A DNA stretch of 20,141 nucleotides from a virus. Below, one piece after another: positions 12,973-20,141 of the stretch (position 1 is the first letter of the stretch; each line of letters opens with the position of its first letter). The translations under genes were made by a program, and so were the position numbers. Location of the stretch: IMG/VR virus record IMGVR_UViG_3300042888_000469, positions 1 through 20,141 of that record, one strand, 5' to 3'. The notes beneath the pieces are model-generated. The model saw only the letters and a list, made by a program, of their open reading frames with translations. It had not been told where the DNA came from and did no database searches.

Positions 12973-14367
12973 ATAGACTATTTTTACGATGGCCAGGTTA
13001 GAAAATATCTAACACAATTTATGCAACTTATGAGTAATTTTGCCTATAAGGATTCCAAAGGGCAATTGGTTCGAGTGCCTGTTCGCTACGGAGATATGAA
13101 CAGGCAAGTTGCACACATATTAAGAAAAAATAGCGAAAATGCAATTCCCAGTGCTCCGTTTATCTCATGTTATATTAAAGACCTACAGTATGATTTAACA
13201 AGATTACAAGATCCAACATTTGTTAGTAAGGTACATGTTCGTGAAAGAGAGTGGGACGGTGATTCCGGAACCTATTTAAACACTCAAGGAAATAATTTTA
13301 CCATTGAACGAATTATGCCCAGCCCGTTTAAAATCTCATTTGCGGCTGATATATGGACTACAAACACTGAAATGAAATTTCAATTATGGGAACAAATTGC
13401 AGTGTTTTTCAACCCTAGCTTTGAGATACAAACAACAGACAATTATATAGACTGGACCAGTCTATCTACTATTACCTTGGACGGTCAAGTATGGAGTAGT
13501 AGGACTGTACCGCAAGGTGTTACTGAAGATATCGACATCCTTACTATGAATTTCAGTGCGCCAATCTGGATTACTCCTCCTGCAAAGGTTAAGAAGTTAG
13601 GAATTATTACAAAAATTATTTCTAATGTGTTTGCCGCTGGTGCTCAAGGTACTATACAATCTGAGTATAATACATCCGGAGCAACGGAAATGTTTGAAAA
13701 CATAAGTCCTGATGCTACTGTAACAATCACACCGGGTAATTTTGATCTGCTGGTCATTAACAATACTGCTAGACTCGTTAATAGACATTCGTCTGATGTT
13801 GATATAATGAGTCCTGCTAACAGCACTGCATGGACTAGATTGTTAGATCTTCATCCGGGAAAATTTAGAGCAGGATTGAGTCAATTAAGATTTACACAGC
13901 CTGCAGGCAATGAAATAATTTCGTACATCAGTCTTAATCCCAGTGATGAACTTTCGATGATATTGAATATAGACTCTGATACTGTGCCGGGAAATACTGT
14001 CATTGCTGGCCGAGGAACTGTCGATGCTGTAATTAATCCCGAGACATATAATCCAACAGGTGCAGTTGCCGGTACTAGATATCTAATATTGGAAGATATA
14101 AACATAACTGAACGATTTAACGAAGTGGGATTTGACGGACCGGATGCTTGGAAAAATGCAGACAGTTCAGATTTTCAGGCACATGCTAACGATATTATCG
14201 AATGGGACGGAGCAACATGGTCTGTAATATTCGATTCTACAACAGAAACTGAAGTAACTTACATAACTAATTCATACACAGGTACTCAATACAAGTGGAT
14301 TGAGAATACTTGGAGTAAAAGTTATGAAGGCATCTATGATGCAAGGTTATGGCGTCTAATTCTGTAA
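12973..14367 (+). CDS. gp15: Tail completion / sheath terminator protein, apparent non-AUG start
   Basis: gp15 caps the top of the tail tube and sheath and binds the neck. The body matches the family well: GQLVRVPVRYGDMNRQVAHI, APFISCYIKDLQYDLTRLQD, RIMPSPFKISFAADIWTTNT, FFNPSFEIQTTDNYIDWTSL and PIWITPPAKVKKLGIITKII. The first ATG is at 13021, but the same frame upstream encodes IDYFYDGQVRKYLTQF, which aligns with the T4 start (GYFYNSSFRRYATLM as I recall it). Coding therefore reaches at least 12976. The only candidates before the in-frame TAA at 12955 are ATA (12973) and ACG (12967), so a rare start, or a sequence error, must be assumed. From 12973 the protein is 464 aa against 272 in T4; the C-terminal 200 residues form an extension ending with a Trp-rich segment. 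Confidence 0.85.
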   Translation: MDYFYDGQVRKYLTQFMQLMSNFAYKDSKGQLVRVPVRYGDMNRQVAHILRKNSENAIPSAPFISCYIKDLQYDLTRLQDPTFVSKVHVREREWDGDSGTYLNTQGNNFTIERIMPSPFKISFAADIWTTNTEMKFQLWEQIAVFFNPSFEIQTTDNYIDWTSLSTITLDGQVWSSRTVPQGVTEDIDILTMNFSAPIWITPPAKVKKLGIITKIISNVFAAGAQGTIQSEYNTSGATEMFENISPDATVTITPGNFDLLVINNTARLVNRHSSDVDIMSPANSTAWTRLLDLHPGKFRAGLSQLRFTQPAGNEIISYISLNPSDELSMILNIDSDTVPGNTVIAGRGTVDAVINPETYNPTGAVAGTRYLILEDINITERFNEVGFDGPDAWKNADSSDFQAHANDIIEWDGATWSVIFDSTTETEVTYITNSYTGTQYKWIENTWSKSYEGIYDARLWRLIL

Positions 14368-14789
14368 ATCAAATAATTTGTAGTGGTGGTATTTTTCTTG
14401 CCAAAGATACTGGAAGATTTTTATTCTTATTAAGAACTCAAGGCAAGACCGCAGGGTCGTGGGGGCTAGTGGGTGGCAAAAAAGAACCTAACGATACTAC
14501 CCCATACGATACGCTGACTAGGGAAATTGAAGAAGAAGTAGGAAAAACACCTACTATTAAGAAAATAATTCCTCTAGAATTATTCATTAGTAACGATCAA
14601 CACTTTCAATATAACACCTACGTGTTGCTAGTTGATCGAGAATTTACTCCTACACTTAATGCAGAGCATTCAGGATATGCTTGGTGTAACTATGATAATT
14701 TTCCTAAACCGTTGCATCAGGGTGTTAGAAATTCTTTTTCAAATAAAATTATCAGAGCTAAGTTGGAACTGTTGTTAGACTTAATTTAA
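14349..14789 (+). CDS. Nudix hydrolase
   Basis: The 146-aa protein has the Nudix fold pattern: ICSGGIFLAKDTGRFLFLLR, then WGLVGGKKEPNDTTPYDTLT followed by REIEEEVGK. The REIEEEVG half of the Nudix box, which binds magnesium, is intact. The first half has one extra residue, and the Gly-Glu of MutT-type boxes (GGKIEMGET in MutT) is replaced by Asn-Asp. Family members hydrolyse nucleoside diphosphates linked to another moiety; the substrate cannot be read here, but a nucleotide clean-up role alongside the dNMP kinase is plausible. The start overlaps the end of gp15 by 19 nt and has AAGG 5 nt upstream, so it is coupled to gp15. The stop overlaps the convergent glycosyltransferase by 9 nt. Confidence 0.88.
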   Translation: MASNSVNQIICSGGIFLAKDTGRFLFLLRTQGKTAGSWGLVGGKKEPNDTTPYDTLTREIEEEVGKTPTIKKIIPLELFISNDQHFQYNTYVLLVDREFTPTLNAEHSGYAWCNYDNFPKPLHQGVRNSFSNKIIRAKLELLLDLI

Positions 14790-15437
14790 TAAATCTGCAT
14801 TAAATGCATATGTTCCTAGATGATGCATTTCTTGACTTAGGCTAGTATCTACTTTAATAGTATATCCGGCAGCATTAATTTTTTGACATAGGTACATATC
14901 CTCACCTAGGAAATCATTAGACTCCGGACTCCATTGAAAATCAAACCAAGGTTTAGATAGTTCTTGAAAAATACTAGTTTTAATCAGCATACATCCCATA
15001 CCGATTCCTTCAATAGGTACTAATTCATCCTGCACATCGAACGGTAGCGGATTTTGCCAATCTCCGATAGTCTCATAAGCAACACCTTTATAGGGCTTCT
15101 GCCTACGAACATAATTTGCTGCAACGACCGGTTCATTATGCTTCATCAATCTAACTGCTGTAGTTGCAGGGAATACCATATCGCTGTCTAACCACAGCAT
15201 ATAATCGGCACCTAAATTCACTGCTTCCGTGGCCAATCGCTCTCGTTGTGTTAGTAAAATTGTACTGGCATCCATGAACACATGCGTGTCTATATCATTC
15301 ATGGTGTTAAATTTAACCAGCTCAGCAAGTGCAAGAGCGTGAGCAGAATGCAGAGTATCCCTACATGGGATCAGTACTGCTAATTTACCTTTTTTACTTG
15401 ACCAACTGCTTGATGAGAATACTGATTGTTTTTTCAT
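14781..15437 (-). CDS. Glycosyltransferase, GT-A fold
   Basis: The 218-aa protein opens with LAVLIPCRDTLHSAHALALA and carries a DxD-type motif, WLDSDMVFP (82-90, D84 and D86), which binds metal and sugar nucleotide in GT-A enzymes. Later motifs are NDFLGEDMYLCQKINAAGYT (174-193, likely catalytic GED) and VDTSLSQEMHHLG (196-208), typical of the GT2-like family. No membrane segment is visible. It is the last gene of the fibre cluster and overlaps the 157-aa gene by ATGA, so it is cotranslated with it. Glycosylation of a virion fibre or of host surface sugar is possible; the acceptor is unknown. Confidence 0.88.
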   Translation of the reverse strand: MKKQSVFSSSSWSSKKGKLAVLIPCRDTLHSAHALALAELVKFNTMNDIDTHVFMDASTILLTQRERLATEAVNLGADYMLWLDSDMVFPATTAVRLMKHNEPVVAANYVRRQKPYKGVAYETIGDWQNPLPFDVQDELVPIEGIGMGCMLIKTSIFQELSKPWFDFQWSPESNDFLGEDMYLCQKINAAGYTIKVDTSLSQEMHHLGTYAFNADLLN

Positions 15438-15907
15438 GTGCCTGCAACATCCATACTAAGTGTTTCGCCTTTGACAACTAACCCTTGAATAGCATTGATT
15501 AGATCTTGGGTTCGTTTAGCACATAGTATAAAGTCATTGGGGCTAAGTTTGCAAGCAGTATTCATTGTTTCAAAATTGATTTTCCCACCAGTTAAGATTT
15601 CGATAGCACTAGTCCTGGCTAAATTTTCAATGAATAAATTTTTGATATCTTCGTCAGTCTGATTTATTAATTCCAAACAGTCATCTTCTTCCATGTCGTC
15701 TAGGAGATCTAACAAATTTGCCAATTCTTGCAGCTCACTAGCAGTAGCTGTTTCGGTTAGGCCTTGTAACTCTTGTATTCTGGTTAAAAATTTAGATAAT
15801 GTTTCAAGGTTACTTGCGCGATCATAATATACTACAGTGTCTAATTCCCATTTACTAGGGCAATTGCTAATCTTAGATAATATATCTTTAATTTGTGATG
15901 ATTTCAT
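15434..15907 (-). CDS. Unrecognised 157-aa helical protein
   Basis: I choose ATG 15907 because it falls right after the stop of the 74-aa gene; a longer frame to 15985 would overlap the conserved end of that gene. No clear Shine-Dalgarno sequence precedes it. The product (MKSSQIKDILSKISNCPSKW onward) is mostly helical, with a strongly acidic centre, ELANLLDLLDDMEEDDCLEL, and no enzyme motif that I recognise. Its stop overlaps the glycosyltransferase start by 4 nt. Position suggests a fibre-related accessory protein such as a chaperone, but that rests on context only. Confidence 0.7.
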   Translation of the reverse strand: MKSSQIKDILSKISNCPSKWELDTVVYYDRASNLETLSKFLTRIQELQGLTETATASELQELANLLDLLDDMEEDDCLELINQTDEDIKNLFIENLARTSAIEILTGGKINFETMNTACKLSPNDFILCAKRTQDLINAIQGLVVKGETLSMDVAGT

Positions 15908-15908
15908 T

Positions 15909-16133
15909 TTAAGAGTAAGGTCCGGTTTTGCCACCGAATGTGAAAGAGAATCTAATACTTGTACCAACTGCTTGTCCAATGCCATACGTTGCGTTATTTC
16001 CTAACACAGCACTTAGTCTAATATTCTGTCCCCCTGCTGGCGCATTACCGGCGGCTCCGGGAGTCTGGTTAGTAAACACCCTGTTAACTTGTCCAAATGA
16101 TATTGCTGATCCTGTTGCTGGTAATGTTGCCAT
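15909..16133 (-). CDS. Small fibre-associated protein, 74 aa
   Basis: The product starts MATLPATGSAISFGQVNRVF and is rich in Gly, Ala, Asn and Thr, ending SIRFSFTFGGKTGPYS. The opening (MATLPxTGxISxxQVN) is a pattern I recall from short fibre or structural proteins of marine T4-like phages. It lies between the S74 fibre (20-nt gap) and the 157-aa gene. AAGGAGG occurs 15 nt before the ATG, rather far, and TTAAATA (16161-16155) overlaps the fibre stop codon and could be a promoter. A virion or fibre-tip role is inferred. Confidence 0.75.
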   Translation of the reverse strand: MATLPATGSAISFGQVNRVFTNQTPGAAGNAPAGGQNIRLSAVLGNNATYGIGQAVGTSIRFSFTFGGKTGPYS

Positions 16134-16153
16134 AAGTTTCTCTAGCGGCCTCC

Positions 16154-18613
16154 TTATTTAATGGCCAAGTTTTTCAAGGCCTGTGAGATCTGATTAATTT
16201 GACGTTGTTGATCTTTAACAGCTTCAATTAACAGTGCTACAAGCTTCTCATATTTAACCACTTTGGTACCATCATCTCTCTCAGCAACAATTTCTGGAAG
16301 TACCTTTTCAACTTCTTGTGCAATAACACCTATATCATGCTTACGGACAAAATACCCATCTTCACCGCCACGAGCTTTAATATGCTCATCAGTCCAATCG
16401 TAATAAACACCGCGGATCTGATTTACAATAGTAATCGGATCTGCAATTAATCTAATGTTTTCTTTGAGTCTAATGTCCGAACTGAAGTAGGCTGTAATTT
16501 CGTTTGCTGCTCGAATTTCACCAATGACTCCACTAGAAGTTGTACCAATTGCTAGCGACCTGCCAATTATTACATCACCCCCTATACCCACACCGCCGAC
16601 TACTCGTAAGGCACCAGTAATAGTAGAAGTTGCTGCCGTCGTTGACTGGATGTTAACAACTCCTTGCGCTAAGAATTGGACCGGTACGCCAGAATTACCA
16701 GCATTAATTGTAATAGATCCTGCTGCACCAGATACACCAGTAATAGCTGTTGGAAAAGTTCCGTCCCAAGCGAACGATCTGTTTGCATCAATCTTAAGGC
16801 TGCCGCCTGCTATATGAGCAATTGATGCTGATCCGGTCTGACTAGGTGCTGCTATTCCGAGTGCAAAAGTAGATCCTACCGTTGATGCAGTTATGCTACC
16901 ACCAACACTTATATTGCCACTCTGAGGATTAATTGTAAAACTACTAGTTGTATAGACAGTTTCAGCTGTAGCACTGGCATTATTGCTGTCAACAAAAGTT
17001 AAGAAATGACTAGCATTAGTTGTACGTAGAACTGTTTGTACTTGTGTTGCAGTACCTGCGGTTAACCCACTTACAGCTACCCAAGTAGGAGATGCGTTTC
17101 CGTTACTTTGTAAAATTTGTCCGCTTGTTCCATAGGCTGTGCCAGTTGCACCAAAACTTACGCCTCCGGTAGACGTAATACGTAAGCGCTCTGTTGAGTT
17201 AGTAGACAGCACTAGTCCCGCAGAACTACTGTTCGATACCAAAGTAAATGTAGTGCCATCAAAAGAAATGTTAGCGTTGCCGCTGGCCGCAGTTGGCAAA
17301 TTGATTCCACTAGAACTTACTGACATTGCAAGAGACAATGTTGCTGTACTGCCAATTGCTAAAGTTTGGCTTGCACCTACATACCAGTTATGTACGTTAC
17401 CAGCAATAGTATAGGCGCCTCGTGTTAGAGCGAGACCCGAAGAACTAAAGAATGCACCGGTAGCCGTATTACTCGGATATACCCCGTAACCTAATACCGG
17501 TCCGCCACTACTGTATTCTGTACCAAGATTAGTAATAGAACCTGTTCCATATTGGCCTTGAAGAATAATAGAGCCGTTGGTGCTACTTGCACTACCTGCG
17601 ACAATACTACCTGTCACATTTAATCTGTTAGTAAAACCAGTGTTTAATTGTGATGATCCACCAGTTAAAAATAATGCAGAGCTGTTGTGAAACATCCAAG
17701 TAGTTGCTTGGTCGCCCCATGCCTGACTAGTGGTGTTAGGATCTCGATCCCACCATGTTCTAGTGTCTGTCATCGGAGTAGTAAAACTAGCATCTACCCA
17801 AATACCGTCATGAATGTTCTGTGTTGACCAGTCCGTGCCTGCGGCTCTTCTACGGCGCCACTCTGTTCTATAAACATTATTGCCAAGGCCGCCGCTGGCC
17901 TGTGTTGTGAGTATCCTCTGAAAACTGTTAATAGTTCCAGATAAAGTAGATAACGCTCTTACGTTTAATGGAGATGCTCCATCTTGGCTACCAACGCCAA
18001 CAAAGCCCGTGGCAGGATTAATAGTAAATGTACTTGTTGTATAGACTGCTTCGGCAGTAGACACTGCATTATTGCTGTCAACAAAGGTTAAAAAATGGTT
18101 ATCACTAGTTGTACGTAATACAGTATTAACTTGACCAGCTGCACCACTAATACTACTATCAGTGAATGCAACGTCTTTAAAAGTTGAATATGCTGTTGCA
18201 CTTCCCCATGCTTGTTGATAAATTCTCATACCAATAGCATCTTTTCGGAACATGACTAAATTGTCATTGCCGCCAGTGCCGTCAGCATAACTTCTTAAAT
18301 GTAGATAATCTGCGTATGGCGATGTATTGTTGTTAGCAAGTGATGTAAATCCAAAACGCATTGCACTTGCACTATCATCACTCGGTGCTTTAACCCTATC
18401 ATCAGAACTTGCTATATATGTTGCGGTGCCAGCAGCAATACTACTAGCAGCAGCCCATATGGGAGCAGTTCCGCTACTGGTCAATACTGTGCCAGCGGCA
18501 CCAATAGAAACAAACACTGTTGAGCTAGTTGCACTCTGATAGGGAATACTGCCCAGTGCGCCGCCTCTTACACTAGTTGCTGTGGAAAACGATAATTGAC
18601 TAGCTATACCCAT
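16154..18613 (-). CDS. Tail fibre with C-terminal S74 intramolecular chaperone
   Basis: The 819-aa protein is a Ser/Thr/Gly-rich beta-repeat fibre. The last 108 residues are a Peptidase_S74 (endosialidase chaperone) domain: SDIRLKENIRLIADPITIVN, GVIAQEVEKVLPEIVAERDD and YEKLVALLIEAVKDQQRQIN. In endosialidases the chaperone trimerises the fibre and then cuts itself off before Ser, using a Ser-Lys pair five residues apart; here S712 and K717 fit, so cleavage before S712 is predicted. Two copies of a module of about 48 residues (near 161-208 and 523-570, each with FLTFVDSNN and INP) show an internal duplication. The release point leaves a fibre of 711 residues. It is likely a host-recognition fibre; the receptor is unknown. 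Confidence 0.92.
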   Translation of the reverse strand: MGIASQLSFSTATSVRGGALGSIPYQSATSSTVFVSIGAAGTVLTSSGTAPIWAAASSIAAGTATYIASSDDRVKAPSDDSASAMRFGFTSLANNNTSPYADYLHLRSYADGTGGNDNLVMFRKDAIGMRIYQQAWGSATAYSTFKDVAFTDSSISGAAGQVNTVLRTTSDNHFLTFVDSNNAVSTAEAVYTTSTFTINPATGFVGVGSQDGASPLNVRALSTLSGTINSFQRILTTQASGGLGNNVYRTEWRRRRAAGTDWSTQNIHDGIWVDASFTTPMTDTRTWWDRDPNTTSQAWGDQATTWMFHNSSALFLTGGSSQLNTGFTNRLNVTGSIVAGSASSTNGSIILQGQYGTGSITNLGTEYSSGGPVLGYGVYPSNTATGAFFSSSGLALTRGAYTIAGNVHNWYVGASQTLAIGSTATLSLAMSVSSSGINLPTAASGNANISFDGTTFTLVSNSSSAGLVLSTNSTERLRITSTGGVSFGATGTAYGTSGQILQSNGNASPTWVAVSGLTAGTATQVQTVLRTTNASHFLTFVDSNNASATAETVYTTSSFTINPQSGNISVGGSITASTVGSTFALGIAAPSQTGSASIAHIAGGSLKIDANRSFAWDGTFPTAITGVSGAAGSITINAGNSGVPVQFLAQGVVNIQSTTAATSTITGALRVVGGVGIGGDVIIGRSLAIGTTSSGVIGEIRAANEITAYFSSDIRLKENIRLIADPITIVNQIRGVYYDWTDEHIKARGGEDGYFVRKHDIGVIAQEVEKVLPEIVAERDDGTKVVKYEKLVALLIEAVKDQQRQINQISQALKNLAIK
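16926..17039 (-). repeat. Internal repeat copy 2 in tail fibre gene
   Basis: Diverged copy of 18015-18128. The longest shared exact run is 20 nt covering the codons for VDSNNA. The encoded copy reads TVLRTTNASHFLTFVDSNNA and continues AETVYTTSSFTINP. Confidence 0.75.
18015..18128 (-). repeat. Internal repeat copy 1 in tail fibre gene
   Basis: The encoded copy reads TVLRTTSDNHFLTFVDSNNA, then AEAVYTTSTFTINP. Both copies follow a short L-x-S-x-G...P-x-W motif (residues 44-53 for this copy, further away, and about 499-510 for the other), so the duplicated unit may be larger. Confidence 0.75.
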
Positions 18614-18638
18614 TTAATATTCTCTATGTTTAATTTCA

Positions 18639-20141
18639 TTAAGCCTGTGCTTCGCCCCAACGTAGTAATACCGATGCTGCGGTGGTACCTGATACAGTTC
18701 TAACGTTGATTGCTAAAATATCAGGACCGTTTGGATATGCACCTACGCCGCCAAACGGGCTGTTAGTAAGTTCTTTCAATGCAGTTAGGTCCAATCTATC
18801 ATCGCTGTTAGGAGTTGCAGCAAACGCAAATACCTGCTCACCCGGCACTGCAAATGTACCACTTGCCCAAGTAACTGATGTTGCCACCTGCGCCAAACTT
18901 GGTTGTCCACCTTGACTTTCTAAGTTAAGTGTTTGCCAAGTTGCAGCGGTAAAGTTTTTAGGATTTAACACGCCTTCAACAATAACGGAACCTTGACTTG
19001 CGCCAGGACCGGTACCGTAGGTCTGAATACCCACAGCGTTTAGTAATAGTTGAGAACGATTTAACAAATCTTTGGCACCTAAGTCACCCACCGCAGCGTT
19101 CGAAACACTTGGCGCAAGTCTGATCAAGAATGCAGTTACCGCAGTAGTTCCAATTGCTAATGCAGTTCGTTGATAGTTAAAAATGTATCCACGATCTTCG
19201 TCAAAACCACCATCACAAATTAACGCACTACCCCAGTGACTTAATGTCGGGCTTGCAGTATTTGAAACTAATAATACACCAACGCCAACTGCATGTGTAG
19301 CCGCAGTGCTCCCGGTAAAACTTCTAGTACTTCCACCAGTGTATTGACTTAATGTTGCAGCCCGGCCGCAACCAGTGAACGATGTAGCAGTTTTGCCTGT
19401 GTAACTGATTAACTCGTTGTCAATATATAATGTTCCTGCTGAAGGAAAATATGTTGTATCATTAACGTTAAGAGTTGTGCCACCTGAACCGGGATCCGCA
19501 GTTAAGAAAGTAGTCTGCGGACTTCCGTCATTATCAATACTATAGCGCACTGGCAAGTTACCAGTTCTCATATGGGCTTCTGTGTTAACGTTGTTATTCT
19601 TAATACGGTGTGCATAAACCCAATTACCATCTCCGCCTCGAACCATGTAGTCAATAAATCCAGCACCATACCACGTATATTGTAATCCTAACATGTGCAT
19701 CTTACCAGTATCAATAACAAATCCACTAGGACCAGTGCCATCTAATTTGTCAATATTGAATTGACTTTGCGGTATTCGAGTTTCTTGAACTAAACTGGCT
19801 TTTGCTCCTGCAATATTAGATGTTCCTCTAAAGTCGGGGTTAACGTTCATAGATGTATTACTCGAAACTTGTGTAACATAATGAGTCATTCCTCGAATAA
19901 CTATTTTATCACCCGCTCTTACTTGACTGGTAAATCTAGTGTTAGTGCCTGTCACTGCGTTAGAGTTTGCATTGATAGCAATAGTTCCGCTCAACTGTTG
20001 TGTAGCATTTCTACGTACTACTGCTAGAGTAGTACCGTTAAATTCCCAAAACATTCCATTTTGATCATCAAAACAGCCAGCACGAACAACACCACCGTGC
20101 CACGCTGCTATAGTAACTTTTGCACTGATGTCTAATACAGG
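18639..20141 (-). CDS. Large virion structural protein, N-terminus beyond window
   Basis: The frame is open to the right edge: 29 codons upstream of the internal Met at 20054 encode VTIAAWHGGVVRAGCFDDQN and lead into GMFWEFNGTTLAVVRR. That FDDQNGxFxExxG...VxRR motif recurs, from memory, in structural proteins of marine T4-like phages. Visible are 500 residues. Central features are YTWYGAGFIDYMVRGGDGNW, a GTLYIDNELISYTGKTATSF segment and a C-terminal Ser/Ala-rich beta region ending LLRWGEAQA. No catalytic motif is seen. It is separated from the S74 fibre by 25 nt and probably forms part of the same fibre or baseplate-periphery assembly. Exact role is not assigned. Confidence 0.85.
   Translation of the reverse strand, partial: PVLDISAKVTIAAWHGGVVRAGCFDDQNGMFWEFNGTTLAVVRRNATQQLSGTIAINANSNAVTGTNTRFTSQVRAGDKIVIRGMTHYVTQVSSNTSMNVNPDFRGTSNIAGAKASLVQETRIPQSQFNIDKLDGTGPSGFVIDTGKMHMLGLQYTWYGAGFIDYMVRGGDGNWVYAHRIKNNNVNTEAHMRTGNLPVRYSIDNDGSPQTTFLTADPGSGGTTLNVNDTTYFPSAGTLYIDNELISYTGKTATSFTGCGRAATLSQYTGGSTRSFTGSTAATHAVGVGVLLVSNTASPTLSHWGSALICDGGFDEDRGYIFNYQRTALAIGTTAVTAFLIRLAPSVSNAAVGDLGAKDLLNRSQLLLNAVGIQTYGTGPGASQGSVIVEGVLNPKNFTAATWQTLNLESQGGQPSLAQVATSVTWASGTFAVPGEQVFAFAATPNSDDRLDLTALKELTNSPFGGVGAYPNGPDILAINVRTVSGTTAASVLLRWGEAQA

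Noticed and set aside
13021-13023. ATG 13021 as the true gp15 start
   Set aside because: Upstream in-frame codons encode residues conserved in gp15, so this start would remove part of the domain.
14537-14553. Short inverted repeat GTAGG/CCTAC in the Nudix gene as a terminator for the glycosyltransferase transcript
   Set aside because: Only 5 bp with an A-run in the loop rather than a T-run after the stem.
14797-14809. Palindrome TGCATTAAATGCA near the end of the glycosyltransferase gene
   Set aside because: Short 5-bp AT-rich stem without a T-run; it lies within coding sequence and does not look like a terminator.
15908-15985. Longer start at 15985 for the 157-aa protein
   Set aside because: It overlaps the C-terminal third of the 74-aa gene; ATG 15907 follows that gene's stop directly.
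1-20141. tRNA genes, CRISPR arrays, insertion sequences, attachment sites
   Set aside because: None could be seen by reading; all space is taken by phage genes with short gaps. A tRNA or covariance search would be the decisive test.

Overview
The window is a stretch of a T4-like myovirus genome, carrying head, neck, tail and DNA-packaging genes. AT-rich coding, short intergenic gaps and TAAATA-type late-promoter motifs fit a marine or freshwater T4-like phage outside the classical coliphage group; that habitat call is inference from gene style. No tRNA, insertion sequence, CRISPR array or integrase was seen. There is no gene-free stretch longer than 300 bases.

Layout. Positions 1-9795 are one minus-strand block. 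Read 5' to 3' it encodes tail sheath gp18, tail tube gp19, a gp48/gp54-type baseplate tube protein, a small conserved protein, head-completion protein gp4, small terminase gp16, two small proteins (one with a possible capsid-targeting N-terminus), large terminase gp17 and a conserved hypothetical protein that runs off the left edge. UUCG-type and other terminators followed at once by TAAATA motifs divide the block into transcription units. At 9867-10229 a plus-strand zinc-ribbon/HNH-like gene sits alone. It converges on a minus-strand pair, neck protein gp13 and a gp1-like dNMP kinase. A back-to-back promoter at 11724-11740 separates gp13 from the plus-strand unit gp14, gp15 and a Nudix hydrolase. 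From 14781 to the right edge the minus strand carries an adhesion module: a large structural protein entering from the right edge, a tail fibre with a C-terminal S74 intramolecular chaperone, a 74-aa protein, a 157-aa protein and a glycosyltransferase.

How they work together. gp16/gp17 package DNA into the prohead. gp4, gp13, gp14 and gp15 finish and join head and tail. gp18, gp19 and the tube-cap protein form the contractile tail, and the fibre cluster makes the host-contact apparatus, possibly glycosylated. dNMP kinase and Nudix genes supply or clean nucleotides.

Most notable signals: (1) seven genes lacking a Shine-Dalgarno sequence have a TAAATA late-promoter-like motif ending only 2-7 nt before the start codon, suggesting leaderless late mRNAs; (2) the dNMP kinase start codon lies in an 11-bp hairpin whose 5' arm would be missing from mRNA made at an embedded sigma70-like promoter, a possible early-on/late-off switch; (3) gp15 appears to be coded upstream of its first ATG with no standard start codon; (4) a minus-strand terminator is embedded in the HNH-like coding sequence.
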